A DNA stretch of 64,000 nucleotides from the NCBI GenBank assembly GCA_046565505.1, contig JBKHYJ010000094.1, positions 35,558 through 99,557 on the forward strand. Direction: 5' to 3'. The notes below the pieces were generated by a model. The model saw only the letters and a list, made by a program, of their open reading frames with translations. It ran no database searches and was not told the origin of the DNA. How positions within the stretch are numbered: the stretch's first letter is position 1; every line of letters starts with the position of its first letter. This stretch comes from JBKHYJ01 sp046565505 (GTDB lineage Bacteria; Acidobacteriota; Blastocatellia; UBA7656). The position numbers were made by a program, and so were the translations under genes. Positions 8,575 through 17,610 of this stretch are shown one piece after another.

Positions 8575-10002
8575 ATGCGTCTCTCCGTTTTTATAGCTTC
8601 ATACACCTTCTTATCGCTTGCCTCGGTCGCCGCTTTTGCGCAGTCGCCGCATGGCAATCCGCCCGACGGGAGGCAGGGGGCGGCTGCGGCTTTTGAGGAA
8701 GGGCAAAACGCGCAGCAGCGCGGGGACTTGAACTCCGCGGTCCGGTTCTATTCGAGCGCCATCAAAAACGACCCATCATTGTTTCAAGCTTACTACCAGC
8801 GCGCGACCGCGCTCGCGGCGCTCGGCCGGGACGCGGAAGCGGAAACGGATTTAAGGAAGACGGTCGAGCTTCGGCCCGATTTCGCCCGCGCATACCGCGC
8901 GCTCGGGCAGATATTACTTGACCGCGGCATGACGGAAGAGGCGAAGCGCGAGCTTTCGCGCTCCATCGAGCTTGATCCTAAGCTCGGCGGGGTCCGCATA
9001 CCTTACGCAAGTGCGCTGATAAAGTCGGGCGAGGCGGAGAGCGCAATAGCGCAGCTTCGCGCGGCGGTCGAGCAGGGCGAGAGCCCGCCGCTGGCTTACG
9101 CGCTGCTCGGGGTCGCGGAGGAACGAATCGGCAAACCGGATGATGCGTTCGCCGATTACTCGCGGGCGATAGAGATGGACCCGAGCAACGCGACGGCCAG
9201 GGAAGGCCGCGCCCGCATCTTCGAGAATCGCGGCGAGCTCGCCAAAGCGATTCAAGATTATTCTGCCGCGTACCGGGCGCACCCCTCTCAGGAGGTCGGG
9301 GTCAAGCTGGCGAACCTGCATGCCCGCATCGGCCAGCCGCAGGCCGCCATACAGGCTTACCGCGTGCTGATACAGGAGAAGCCGAATGACCTGCTCTTGC
9401 GCGCGGAGCTTGCGCGATTGCTGAGCGAGGGCGGTCAGACGGAAGACGCGATGAAGGAGATGTCCGCGGTGGTCACTGTTAACCCGCGTGACGCGAAGCT
9501 GCTCGTCATAGCCGGCGACATTTTCTTCAAGGATAAACCCGAGGTCGCGGCGGATTACTACCGGAGAGCCGTCGAGTCGGACCCGAACAACAACCACGCG
9601 CGAGTACAACTGGCGGCCTCACTCGTTCGGGCTATGAAATATGAGGCGGCTTTACCCTTACTGGCGGACGCGATCAGCCGCGAAGCGAATAACTATGCCG
9701 CGCACGCCAATCTCGCCACGGCGTTTTTCAAGCTACAACGTTACCCGGACGCGGCGCGCGAGTTCTTATGGGTCATAGGCGTCCGGCCGGAAGTAGCAGC
9801 CAGCTATTTCTTTCTCGCAATCTCGCTCGACAAGCTCGGGGATTGCCAGCAGGCGTTGCGCGCATACCAGGAGTTCGTCCGCAGGGCGGACCCCGCCGCG
9901 AGCAAGAACGAGGTCGAGGAGGCGAACATACGCCTGGGCTTATTGCAAAGGTTGGCGAAGGAAGGCAAGTGCAAATCACCGCTTAAGGGAAAGTCGAAAT
10001 GA
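8575..10002 (+). CDS. Secreted TPR-repeat protein
   Basis: 475 residues. A signal peptide (about 1-22, ending VAAFAQS) is followed by tandem tetratricopeptide repeats across most of the chain, with typical units such as AYYQRATALAALGRDAEAE, AYRALGQILLDRGMTEEAK and ANLATAFFKLQRYPDAAREF. The C-terminus is short and lysine-rich. TPR arrays bind other proteins; a periplasmic scaffold role is inferred. No catalytic domain is seen. The stop overlaps the next gene's ATGATG by four bases, so the two are co-translated. Confidence 0.85.
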   Translation: MRLSVFIASYTFLSLASVAAFAQSPHGNPPDGRQGAAAAFEEGQNAQQRGDLNSAVRFYSSAIKNDPSLFQAYYQRATALAALGRDAEAETDLRKTVELRPDFARAYRALGQILLDRGMTEEAKRELSRSIELDPKLGGVRIPYASALIKSGEAESAIAQLRAAVEQGESPPLAYALLGVAEERIGKPDDAFADYSRAIEMDPSNATAREGRARIFENRGELAKAIQDYSAAYRAHPSQEVGVKLANLHARIGQPQAAIQAYRVLIQEKPNDLLLRAELARLLSEGGQTEDAMKEMSAVVTVNPRDAKLLVIAGDIFFKDKPEVAADYYRRAVESDPNNNHARVQLAASLVRAMKYEAALPLLADAISREANNYAAHANLATAFFKLQRYPDAAREFLWVIGVRPEVAASYFFLAISLDKLGDCQQALRAYQEFVRRADPAASKNEVEEANIRLGLLQRLAKEGKCKSPLKGKSK

Positions 10003-11243
10003 TGTCGCTAAGTATTAATAGTGCTCTCAGGCCGGCCGCCGGGAGGCGGGGACTTCTTTTTGTGCCTCAAGTGTTGCTGCTCGGCCTCATGCTATTCGCC
10101 GGAACGGCCGCCGCCCGTGCGCAGGATGACCATGACGGCCCGCTGCTGCCCGTAGACCCGACGCCGCTTGATAGGCTACTATCGCCCGCGGAGAAGGCGC
10201 TCGTCATGGACGCTCGCAACCCTAAGAAGAACGTCGAGCACTACATCAAAATCTCCGAGTCACACCTGGATTCGGCCATGAGGGCCGTCAAAGGCGGGGA
10301 CGCCCACGCCGCCGAGCGGGAACTGGATATTTACAACAAGGCTATGGCCGAAGCCTGCAAGACGGCGTTCTCCTTGCAGGATGGCAAACGTCAAATCTCT
10401 AAGAAGATCGAGCAGTCCTTGTACAAGCAGATACGGACGCTTGAATCGATCGAGCGACTCTTCCCGAATGAGCGCGGGCCTTTCGCGGAAGCCGCGCTGA
10501 AGCATGCGAAACGGCTGCGCGTTCAGGCCCTCAATGAAGCGTTCGCCGGCGGCGATGTCCTCAAGGACCCGGAGGCGGAGAAGAAAGAAAAGCATAACTC
10601 TCCCGATGGGGGCCGGGCGTCGGGAGCGCCGAGGCCGCTTGATACCCCCGCCCTGCATTCGAGTTACTCCCCGGCCGGCGCAGTCTTCCGGCTCGCGCAA
10701 CGCCAAGCGCTCCCTGTCGGCGCGCGACCTGCCGGGCCGAGCCGCGCGGCTCAACGAGAGTCTTCGCAAATCCCCGGCGACTACCTGACCCTGGAAGAGG
10801 ACGAGCATGTGCGCGAAGCCCAGAAGGCCGACGACCGGATAAAGGTCTTCATGAAGATTGCTGACCGCAGGCTCGCCGCGCTGAAGGGGGACGCCCCGGC
10901 GCCGGCAGACGCCAAGGCGGAAAAGAGAATCGCGCAGGAGGCCAAGGACTGGGGCCTGCTTCCGAAGATGGGCCGCGCGGATTTGCTGCGGCAATACGCC
11001 CGCGCAATCGAAGAGTGCATGGCGAAACTGGAAGACGCTTACGAGAGGAACCCCAAGAGTGCCGCGATACCTAAATCGCTCGCGGCACTGCGCGACGCCA
11101 CACAGGGCCACCTCGAAACCCTACGCGCCCTGGCCCCCGAGATGAAGACCGACAGAGAAATCGCCGCGATGCGCGACGCAATCGATCAGGCCGAGACGGC
11201 GAACAAAGGCGCGCGTGATGGGTTGAAGGGTAAGGAACAATAG
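9999..11243 (+). CDS. Uncharacterised secreted helical protein coupled to the TPR protein
   Basis: 414 residues. I do not recognise the family. A twin-Arg-containing N-terminus is followed by a hydrophobic stretch and probable signal cleavage near TAAARAQDD (about residue 42). The mature part is rich in Ala, Lys, Glu and Asp and looks mainly helical. A low-complexity Pro/Ser/Arg linker (about 200-260) separates two helical halves: the first contains EKALVMDARNPKKNVEHYIK, the second EHVREAQKADDRIKVFMKI, and the two segments resemble each other loosely, which suggests a duplicated domain. The start codon lies inside the end of the TPR gene, so a joint function in the envelope is likely. Confidence 0.7.
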   Translation: MMSLSINSALRPAAGRRGLLFVPQVLLLGLMLFAGTAAARAQDDHDGPLLPVDPTPLDRLLSPAEKALVMDARNPKKNVEHYIKISESHLDSAMRAVKGGDAHAAERELDIYNKAMAEACKTAFSLQDGKRQISKKIEQSLYKQIRTLESIERLFPNERGPFAEAALKHAKRLRVQALNEAFAGGDVLKDPEAEKKEKHNSPDGGRASGAPRPLDTPALHSSYSPAGAVFRLAQRQALPVGARPAGPSRAAQRESSQIPGDYLTLEEDEHVREAQKADDRIKVFMKIADRRLAALKGDAPAPADAKAEKRIAQEAKDWGLLPKMGRADLLRQYARAIEECMAKLEDAYERNPKSAAIPKSLAALRDATQGHLETLRALAPEMKTDREIAAMRDAIDQAETANKGARDGLKGKEQ

Positions 11244-11286
11244 AAACCGCTTCGCCAGGAATTTTCTCTGGTCTGGAGGGGATTGG

Positions 11287-11303
11287 CTGGCCCGGCGGGC
11301 CAG
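11287..11303. repeat. Short GC hairpin between convergent genes
   Basis: CTGGCCC, a GGC loop, then GGGCCAG: a 7-base stem in the 109-base gap between the convergent genes ending at 11243 and 11353. There is no T-run after it, so a terminator role is only possible. Confidence 0.3.
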
Positions 11304-11352
11304 GGTCGGTAGGCCGGAAATACAAACCCTCTCGACCCCGGCTCTCCGGCGG

Positions 11353-14300
11353 CTACTGGCTCGGCCTTCTTCTCCTGAACTCGAAGGCGGGAGACACCTG
11401 GCCCGACTTCGGCACCCGAATCTCTATCATCACATCTTCGTGAAGTGGCACGCGCTTGCTAAGCTTCTTGTCGGCGCTGAAAACCTTTCGGCTCATGCCG
11501 TTGCCCTCGTAGAATTTGTCGTCCCATCGAATCTTCTTCAGCTTATTGCCGTCGACGTAAATCTCCACTTCGTCATTGCGGAAGTACCTGCCCGAAATCT
11601 CTAGCTGCGGTTTGCTGCCGTCGTTGTAAGTGACCTCCGTGATTATAGGCATGGGCCATATCTCAAATCTCCCCGCGTGTGTGATCGTGGCGGAGTTACC
11701 CGCCCCATCGTAAACCGTGATTCTGACCTTTGCCCTGTCGGTGGAGAGCGAAGCCGGTATCTGCCAGTCGTAGCTCTGCGACTCGCCGCTGCTCGGCGAG
11801 GTCAGGTTGATTATCTGCTGGAAAGTCCCCCCGTTGTCTGTCGAAAGCTCTATCACTCGCTGAATCACGCCCACGTTGTCGGACTCTTTCCACTTGATGT
11901 TCGTCGCGAGGCCGCCTCCGACTATCGTTTGCGTGTTCGGGGAGAGCAGCACCACCTGCGGCGGCGAGTTGTCGGGCGGGCCATTGATTACCTCGAACCC
12001 GCCGGCGCTCACGGATGATACGGGGAGGTTCACGCCGTCGAGCGCAGTGACCCTGATTTTGCCGAACGGGGTGGGGATGGCAGGTATGTGCCAGTCGAAG
12101 CTGCGGGCTTTGCCATCGACCGCGCCGATGGTGCTGAACGTCGAGCCGTCGGCAGAGAAGTCGATACGCTGGCTCTGAATCCCCTTGTCGTCCGACGCGT
12201 CCCAGATTATCCTCACCACGCTACCGACTGTCAGTTTTTCGCCGCCGTTCGGGTACTTCAAGTTGACGGTCGGGGGAGTGTCAACGGGGCCGCCGCCGCC
12301 CCCGCCGCCGCCCGCGCCTCCGTCCTGCGCCTGCCCGTTGTAGACGACGAGCGCGAAGTCCTGATCCGTCGTGTCGCCGTTCCCAGGCACGCCATCTCCT
12401 GTGATGTTGCCGCCCGTGATGCGAACAACGAAATCCCCCGACACCCCGGCCGGCGCCCACACCGCCTCGATGTTATTGAGATGATCGGCCTGGCCGCCTT
12501 CGGTGGAGACCGATCCCGAGAACCGATTCCCGAGGTAGGTCTTGCCGCCCACGTCCACCTGCAAGTCCAGGTCATTCACGACCGGGTTTGCCGCGGGCGT
12601 GCCGGGGGCGTCGGTCCAGGCGAGCGAAACTCGAAAGGGCTTCGTCGGGTCGGAAATGCGCCCCCTGACGGTCACCACTTGCCCCGTACTTGACAACACC
12701 TGGTCCTGGTCTACCAGTATGCGGGGCACGTTGTCTAGTGCCCGGCCGACATTTAGAAGGCCCCACCCCTGATTGTCCCCCGGGAGGCTGTCGCCCGCGT
12801 TCCTGCCATTCATATACATGGTCGAGTTGGTCAGGTAGGCCTTAACCATAGCGGGGCTCGGCGGATGCCCCACGGACTGCTGAAAGAACTGTCGGACGAG
12901 CGCGGCTGCCCCGGCCACGGCCGGCGCTGCATGGCTGGTCCCGGATGACCAGGTGTAAAGAGTTTGCCCGAGCGGATAACTCGGCGCGCAGACGCCGCCC
13001 GCCGTGTAGCCTCGATCCTGAGACCGCGCCCCCTGGATGTGCGTGCCCGGCGCTACTATTTCAGGTTTCTTGCGGCCGTCGTTGGTAGGGCCGCCCGAAG
13101 AAAAATCTATCAGGGAATTAATGTCATTCGCGCCTTCAGAATCCACTTTGCACCCGTCGAGGCCAGGGCGCAGGCTCTCGCTCGCGCCGACCATGATGAT
13201 ATTTTTCGCGGTGCCGGGCGCCGTCAGGTTCCCGCCCGCGCCCTTGTTGCCGGCCGAGAAGATAACCGTCATCTCCTGATTCCCCGCTTCGCCGCGCCTG
13301 GCGTCCCTGACGAGGGAATCGTAAGTCTGACTGTCCGTGGTGTAGTTGTTGTTGTAGGCTCCCCAACTGTTGCTGGAGATTCGCGCGCCGTCCCTGTACA
13401 TCATATCGACCATCGCCGGCAGAGGCGGGTTGGTGTAGTCGGGCGCAAATATCCTTGTCGTCCCGAGCCTTGCGAACGGGTGCACGCCGAGGCCGAGGCT
13501 GTAACCATCGCTGTCCGTGTAAGGGAAACCCGAATCAACGTTGTAGCCGCCTATGATGGCTGAATTGATCGTGCCATGACCGGCGGAGTCGCTCGCGGGT
13601 ATCGGGTCGTCGGCGGCGCCGAAGTAGCGCGCGTAAGCTACGCGGGCGAGGCCCGCCGGGTTGAGAAAGTCTTTGTGCAAAACCGCCGGATCGAGCACGC
13701 CTCTGTCCAGCCCGCTGTCGGCAACGTCAACTATGAAATCCGGCGTGACGGCCAGCCCCTTCGCCCTGAGCCATGCGAGGTAGCCCGGCTGATTCAGTTG
13801 ATTACCTGTGAAGCTCCCGGCAACGATCAGGCTCTGCCTTTCGTCGAGCAACACGGGGGCCGACCACGGCTCCACCCATACGACGTTCGGCTTGCGGGCG
13901 AGGTCGGCGAGGCTGCGCGCGGGCACTCTCAGGTGGACGTTCGTGAAGTCGAGTACGTTTGAAGGCGGCCCTACGAGTGATGACGAGGGGGCGAGGCCCA
14001 GCGTTTCGATGTCGCGGTCCGCGTCGCCGCCTCCTACGAATTGGACTGTGACGCTCACCTCCTGGTCCGACGCGAGGGAAATCTCCGGCGCGATTTTATA
14101 GTCCGGCTTGAAAGGCCCCGCCCACTGGATGAAGCTGCGGTCTGCGGATTTGAGCCTGTTGATACGCGAGAGGCCCTCCGCGTTCGCGCGGACGAGGTAG
14201 GCGTTATTGGGGACGTATGAAAGAATCTCGCCCGCGGATTTTAACTCGCTGACCCAATCGTCTTTCACAGGGCCGATCATTTGGACGAGGTAGAGTTGCT

Positions 14301-14715
14301 CTTCGGACGAGTCCGCTTCGCCGAGAGAGCTCAGCGACACAGGCTCCCCTTCCGCCGTATCGAAGGTGCGGGCGCGCAAGAGCAGGAGGTTCATATCGTC
14401 TCGGACGGCCGAACCGCTGGCGGCCTGTAGGCTGACGCGTCCGACCGTCGCATCCGGCGCGGTCATCAGGGCGAATGCGCCGTAATCTTCAATCGTGGTC
14501 CCACCTTCGGCCAGTATGGCGTCGCGCAGCTCCCGTTCCTCCGCCTGGACAATGACCTTATGAGTTGTTGAACGACTGCGGTATGAGGAATCAAGGGAGA
14601 CAGGGCGCGGGGCGTGCCCCGGCGACTGGTCGGTATGAGAAGAGGATCGGGCGGAAAATATCAGCGCAAGAATGAAGAAAGAAACGCATATGAGGTGGAG
14701 TTTGAATCGAGCCAT
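11353..14715 (-). CDS. Giant secreted subtilisin-like protease with Ig-like tail
   Basis: 1120 residues. ATG at 14715 has GGAGC eight bases upstream. A signal peptide (1-24) is followed by a 300-residue N-terminal region shared with the protease at 57379-60882 (compare SYVPNNAYLVRA with SYVPNNTYLVWA), probably a pro-domain. The S8 catalytic domain has D333 (VADSGLD), H380 (SAGHGTINS), oxyanion N490 (FSAGNKG) and S594 (SSGTSHAAP). Residues about 670-795 form a beta-barrel C-domain as in KP-43-type subtilases (PFRVSLAWTDAPG, DQDFALVVYNG). A glycine run (about 801-809), encoded by a GCC/CCG-rich tract near 12285-12320, leads to two Ig-like repeats (about 815-1020) and an IPT-like end. Predicted secreted protease; substrate unknown. 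Confidence 0.9.
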   Translation of the reverse strand: MARFKLHLICVSFFILALIFSARSSSHTDQSPGHAPRPVSLDSSYRSRSTTHKVIVQAEERELRDAILAEGGTTIEDYGAFALMTAPDATVGRVSLQAASGSAVRDDMNLLLLRARTFDTAEGEPVSLSSLGEADSSEEQLYLVQMIGPVKDDWVSELKSAGEILSYVPNNAYLVRANAEGLSRINRLKSADRSFIQWAGPFKPDYKIAPEISLASDQEVSVTVQFVGGGDADRDIETLGLAPSSSLVGPPSNVLDFTNVHLRVPARSLADLARKPNVVWVEPWSAPVLLDERQSLIVAGSFTGNQLNQPGYLAWLRAKGLAVTPDFIVDVADSGLDRGVLDPAVLHKDFLNPAGLARVAYARYFGAADDPIPASDSAGHGTINSAIIGGYNVDSGFPYTDSDGYSLGLGVHPFARLGTTRIFAPDYTNPPLPAMVDMMYRDGARISSNSWGAYNNNYTTDSQTYDSLVRDARRGEAGNQEMTVIFSAGNKGAGGNLTAPGTAKNIIMVGASESLRPGLDGCKVDSEGANDINSLIDFSSGGPTNDGRKKPEIVAPGTHIQGARSQDRGYTAGGVCAPSYPLGQTLYTWSSGTSHAAPAVAGAAALVRQFFQQSVGHPPSPAMVKAYLTNSTMYMNGRNAGDSLPGDNQGWGLLNVGRALDNVPRILVDQDQVLSSTGQVVTVRGRISDPTKPFRVSLAWTDAPGTPAANPVVNDLDLQVDVGGKTYLGNRFSGSVSTEGGQADHLNNIEAVWAPAGVSGDFVVRITGGNITGDGVPGNGDTTDQDFALVVYNGQAQDGGAGGGGGGGGPVDTPPTVNLKYPNGGEKLTVGSVVRIIWDASDDKGIQSQRIDFSADGSTFSTIGAVDGKARSFDWHIPAIPTPFGKIRVTALDGVNLPVSSVSAGGFEVINGPPDNSPPQVVLLSPNTQTIVGGGLATNIKWKESDNVGVIQRVIELSTDNGGTFQQIINLTSPSSGESQSYDWQIPASLSTDRAKVRITVYDGAGNSATITHAGRFEIWPMPIITEVTYNDGSKPQLEISGRYFRNDEVEIYVDGNKLKKIRWDDKFYEGNGMSRKVFSADKKLSKRVPLHEDVMIEIRVPKSGQVSPAFEFRRRRPSQ

Positions 14716-15157
14716 TGGCGCTTGCTCCGGGCTTCGCAGGCGTCGGTCACCATTCGTGTCTCAAGCCACCACACTCTGAAGCCGTCACAAGGCGCCGGAA
14801 TCAATCGAATGTGACCGGGTTGCTGCGCTTTCGGGGAAACAGTGGCGAAGGGGCAGGCTCAAGAGGTGAATCATTGAGGGGCAAGTTAATACGGTTTGCG
14901 ATCTGTCAACGTGGCCCGATGGTAAGGTAGGGGTCCTCGGGTGTCAATAGTTTTTGGCCGCCCAGCCGCTGTCATACCGGGCCACACGTCCCTATAAAAG
15001 GCGACCCCGTTTGTTCGGAGTTTCCTCGGTCGGCGGGCGAATCGTTCGCGAACGCAGAAGCTTTTCCCCGACACCTTCCGGCCCCGCCGAGTTTAATCCC
15101 GCTTCACTTATGAAGGACAACGATGCTAGGCTACACTGCGTCAACGGGATAAATTTC
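14716..15157. other. Divergent intergenic region
   Basis: Lies between the subtilase (minus) and the M15-like gene (plus). It holds the minus-strand promoter candidate described separately. The plus-strand frame of the next gene is open back to 14954, but its translation there is Arg/Pro-rich and unconvincing. No RNA gene or repeat is seen. Confidence 0.4.
14919..14947 (-). promoter_or_regulatory. Possible promoter for the subtilase gene
   Basis: On the minus strand TTGACA (14947-14942) is followed after 17 bases by TACCAT (14924-14919), a good -35 with a moderate -10. A second TTGACA lies at 14909-14904 without a matching -10. The leader would be about 200 bases. Confidence 0.4.
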
Positions 15158-15910
15158 ATGATCAGTCCGTTAAGAGCAATCATCTCTTCCATCAACTCGG
15201 GCGTTGAGCTGCGCCTCTTCGCGGAGTATGGAGCCATCTTTGTCACCGCGGCGACCCCGCCGCCGGCCGTGATCTTTCGGGACTCGGGGGAGGTCGAATC
15301 TTTTCAGTCATCGCTTAAGGTTAGCCGGGCCGCCATAGGCGATTACGAAATCGCCCTGCAAGCCGAAGCTATGGACGCGCTGATTCGCGCGGCCTCGGAG
15401 ATGAACGACCGCGAGGGCCAGATAACGGCGCGCGCCGCCGACGCGGGGGGCCGCTCTTACGACGATACTGTCAGGCTGTGGGAGCGCAACGTCGGCCGCG
15501 GACTTGACCACTGGGAGGGCGAGGGGCGCTTACCTCCCGAGCGCGCGCGGGCGATCCGCGACCTCTCTCCCGCCGCGCAGGTCGCCGTCATCCTCGAACT
15601 CGAAGAGAGCGAGGGCCTCTACTTCGGGACCTTCCTTAATCGGTCCATCCTGTATTCGGTCGCCGCGCCCGGCGCTTCGCAGCACCTCTCAATGCTCGCC
15701 TTCGATGTCGCCGAGTACAAGGACGAAGCCGCTGAACGAACACTCAACCATCACGGCTGGTTCCGCACCGTCCCAAATGACCTGCCGCATTTTACGTATC
15801 TGGGCCTTCAAGAAGAAGACCTTCCGGGGGTAGGGCTCAAGCGAGTCTCTTATGATTACGACGGTCGTGATTATAGTTTCTGGGTCCCTGACCTGGACAC
15901 ACTGCGGTAA
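15158..15910 (+). CDS. M15-like (LAS fold) metallopeptidase homologue
   Basis: About 250 residues from ATG 15158; ATG 15110 and upstream codons to 14954 are also open, so the start is uncertain. The C-terminal part matches the D-Ala-D-Ala carboxypeptidase/LAS metal site: SQHLSMLAFDVAEY carries the His and Asp ligands (H176 and D183) and DLPHFTYLG carries the second His (H211). Upstream, GRSYDDTVRLWE resembles the family's RSYxxQ segment, and NHHGWFRTVPND the glycine-phenylalanine motif before the last ligand. Family members trim peptidoglycan peptides, but no signal peptide is visible here, so the substrate and compartment are open. Assignment rests on motif reading, not on overall similarity. 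Confidence 0.6.
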   Translation: MISPLRAIISSINSGVELRLFAEYGAIFVTAATPPPAVIFRDSGEVESFQSSLKVSRAAIGDYEIALQAEAMDALIRAASEMNDREGQITARAADAGGRSYDDTVRLWERNVGRGLDHWEGEGRLPPERARAIRDLSPAAQVAVILELEESEGLYFGTFLNRSILYSVAAPGASQHLSMLAFDVAEYKDEAAERTLNHHGWFRTVPNDLPHFTYLGLQEEDLPGVGLKRVSYDYDGRDYSFWVPDLDTLR

Positions 15911-16253
15911 GCCCCTTGAATTAATCGACAACAATCAATCGCGCAAAGGCGGGCTCCACATTCATGTCTCACTCGTGTGATAGTTATGTGCCTTTGATGA
16001 AGGACAACTCTTTAAGGCGCGTCGAGTATCAGAGCCCTTTGCGCCGCGCGAGAATTAATTTCCTGTGTGGTTATGGAAGTTAGCGTCATATTTGATAAAA
16101 ACGCGGAAGCGTGAACTCCTATGGCACGTGGGTTGTTAATATTAGAGACGAGTTCGGATATTTATCTCGAACACTCACAAGCGTCCACAGCTCGCACGCT
16201 CGCTTATTGAATAATATTATTGGGCACAGACGTGGCGCAGCTAGACGAATGTG
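15911..16253 (+). other. Gene-poor stretch before a strong terminator: small RNA candidate
   Basis: About 340 bases with no credible frame on either strand, AT-richer than its surroundings, ending directly at a strong intrinsic terminator (16254-16283). The nearest plus-strand stop is 340 bases upstream, far for an ordinary terminator. Local pairing is possible, for example GTTCG and CGAAC around GGATATTTATCT (about 16155-16175). It does not match any RNA family I can recognise by eye. An independent transcript is an inference. Confidence 0.3.
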
Positions 16254-16283
16254 AAAAAGAGGGGGCCGAAAGCCCCCTCTTTT
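16254..16283. terminator. Strong bidirectional intrinsic terminator
   Basis: GAGGGGGC (16259-16266), loop CGAAA, GCCCCCTC (16272-16279): a perfect 8-base GC stem flanked by AAAAA on the left and TTTT on the right, so it can stop transcription from either side. Confidence 0.85.
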
Positions 16284-16470
16284 AATTTTCAGAGCTAAAA
16301 CTCTCGACGCCTTTTTTACCCTCCGCTTCGCGCCGGCCACTTTGACCACCTTCCGGGGCCTGAATCAGGGCCTTCGGTATCAATTCTTCTTTCTTCCTTG
16401 CAGCCGGTAGAAGTGTATTCAGTTTAGAGTGGAATCGGGGTAAAATCTTTTTGTGGACCAAAGGGAACAT
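16282..16470 (-). CDS. Possible 62-residue small protein (doubtful)
   Basis: A minus-strand frame, MFPLVHKKILPRF to GVESFSSEN, whose stop falls directly at the minus-strand side of the terminator at 16254-16283. It is basic in the middle and Gly/Glu/Ser-rich at the end. It overlaps the promoter and ribosome site of the receiver gene on the other strand and has no recognisable family. The position just before a terminator is the only reason to list it. Confidence 0.2.
   Translation of the reverse strand: MFPLVHKKILPRFHSKLNTLLPAARKKEELIPKALIQAPEGGQSGRREAEGKKGVESFSSEN
16418..16446 (+). promoter_or_regulatory. Possible promoter of the receiver gene
   Basis: TTCAGT (16418-16423), 17 bases, then TAAAAT (16441-16446). 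The -10 is good and the -35 weak. It would place the start near 16453, 20 bases before the ATG. Confidence 0.4.
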
Positions 16471-16473
16471 CCA

Positions 16474-16872
16474 ATGAGTAATGTGGCAACTGCTGGGACG
16501 GATTTGGGCAAGATTCTTGTCATAGAGGACAACCGCGACTCGCGGGACATACTCTCGAAGTTACTGCGCATGAGTGGCTACGATGTCGTGTCTGCCTCAG
16601 ACGGCGAGATGGGTTACTCCACCGCAGTCGATCACGCACCTGACTTGATCATCACGGACATCAACATGCCGAGGATGGACGGGATCGAGTTCGTCAAGAG
16701 GGTGAGGATGAATGGCGCGCTGGCCAAGACGCCTGTTTTAGTGGTGACGGCCTTCGGCTCGAACGTGGCGCGCGAAGCGATTGAGGCAGGGGCGGACGCC
16801 TCGGCGGAAAAGCCCTTCGACTTCGACAAGTTTCTTATAACCGTGCAGGGATTAATCTCCCGCGGCAGGTGA
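16474..16872 (+). CDS. Single-domain response regulator (receiver)
   Basis: 132 residues from ATG 16474, chosen because AAGGGA (16461-16466) lies seven bases before it. One complete CheY-like receiver domain: the acidic pocket VIEDN (17-21), phospho-acceptor D62 (ITDINMPRMDG), conserved Thr in VVTAFG and K113 (AEKPFDF). There is no output domain, so it probably passes phosphate to or binds a partner, as CheY or Spo0F do. No histidine kinase is nearby, so the cognate kinase is unknown. Confidence 0.93.
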   Translation: MSNVATAGTDLGKILVIEDNRDSRDILSKLLRMSGYDVVSASDGEMGYSTAVDHAPDLIITDINMPRMDGIEFVKRVRMNGALAKTPVLVVTAFGSNVAREAIEAGADASAEKPFDFDKFLITVQGLISRGR

Positions 16873-16979
16873 TTGACGAGCAGCTAACGGTCTCGAACGC
16901 GCCCGTATTTCTAGTCAGGCTTGATCCCCCCGCCTTAACCTGCTCCCCGATTTTTTGAGACTCCCTAAGCCGGAAATTA

Positions 16980-17534
16980 TTACTGCGGCTCGGACGTGGG
17001 CTTCACCGCCTGGATGCGCGACAACATTCTGGAAAAGAGCGTGTCATGATCTTTCCCATCGCGCTTGATCGCCCCCGCGTCCACAGTGATGTGCCCGTTC
17101 AAGCAATCGAGCGTCACGTAAAATCTGCTCTGCGCCCCCGCCTTTTCCACGTCGATGATGAAGGACGGTTCTTTCTTATCTACGAACCTTGTCACCTTCG
17201 GGGCGGCCGCGGTGCCCGCGGCTTCGTCCGTCTTGGCGAACTTCTCCGCCTCGACCATCACGGCTTCAAAGACTTGAATCTGGCCGAACGAGAACGAGTC
17301 GGCTACGGTGCGGTTATCGGCGTCGCTCAGGAGAATGCTGAAATGATTCGGGCGCTGCTCTATCGGGGATATGTAAAAGCTGGCCCCCGAGGGTATTTTT
17401 ATGATCGCTTTCTTGTCGAGCTTCAATTGCTCTTTCATCGGCATTTCACTCGGCGGCATTTTCACCTTGTCCTGAGCGAACGAACCGAGCGGGGCCAATA
17501 CGATTAATAACAACAGCCAAAAAAGCTTCATCAC
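16980..17534 (-). CDS. Uncharacterised secreted protein
   Basis: 184 residues with a clear signal peptide (about 1-20, LAPLGSFAQDK). The mature part is a mixed alpha/beta chain with no motif I recognise; segments include KLDKKAIIKIPSGASFY and FYVTLDCLNGHITVDAGAI. One Cys remains after cleavage. It lies 76 bases downstream of the flippase-like gene on the same strand and may be cotranscribed. The AT-rich stretch upstream carries no clear ribosome site. Confidence 0.7.
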   Translation of the reverse strand: MMKLFWLLLLIVLAPLGSFAQDKVKMPPSEMPMKEQLKLDKKAIIKIPSGASFYISPIEQRPNHFSILLSDADNRTVADSFSFGQIQVFEAVMVEAEKFAKTDEAAGTAAAPKVTRFVDKKEPSFIIDVEKAGAQSRFYVTLDCLNGHITVDAGAIKRDGKDHDTLFSRMLSRIQAVKPTSEPQ

Positions 17535-17610
17535 TGATTTCGACTCCGTCCGAATTACCTAAAGGATTTTCCCCTTATTGAAACGCCCGCGTGCGTCCGC
17601 GGTTTCGTTT

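Noticed and set aside
12285..12320. GCC/CCG-rich tract as a tandem repeat
   Set aside because: It encodes the glycine linker of the subtilase and is explained by coding.
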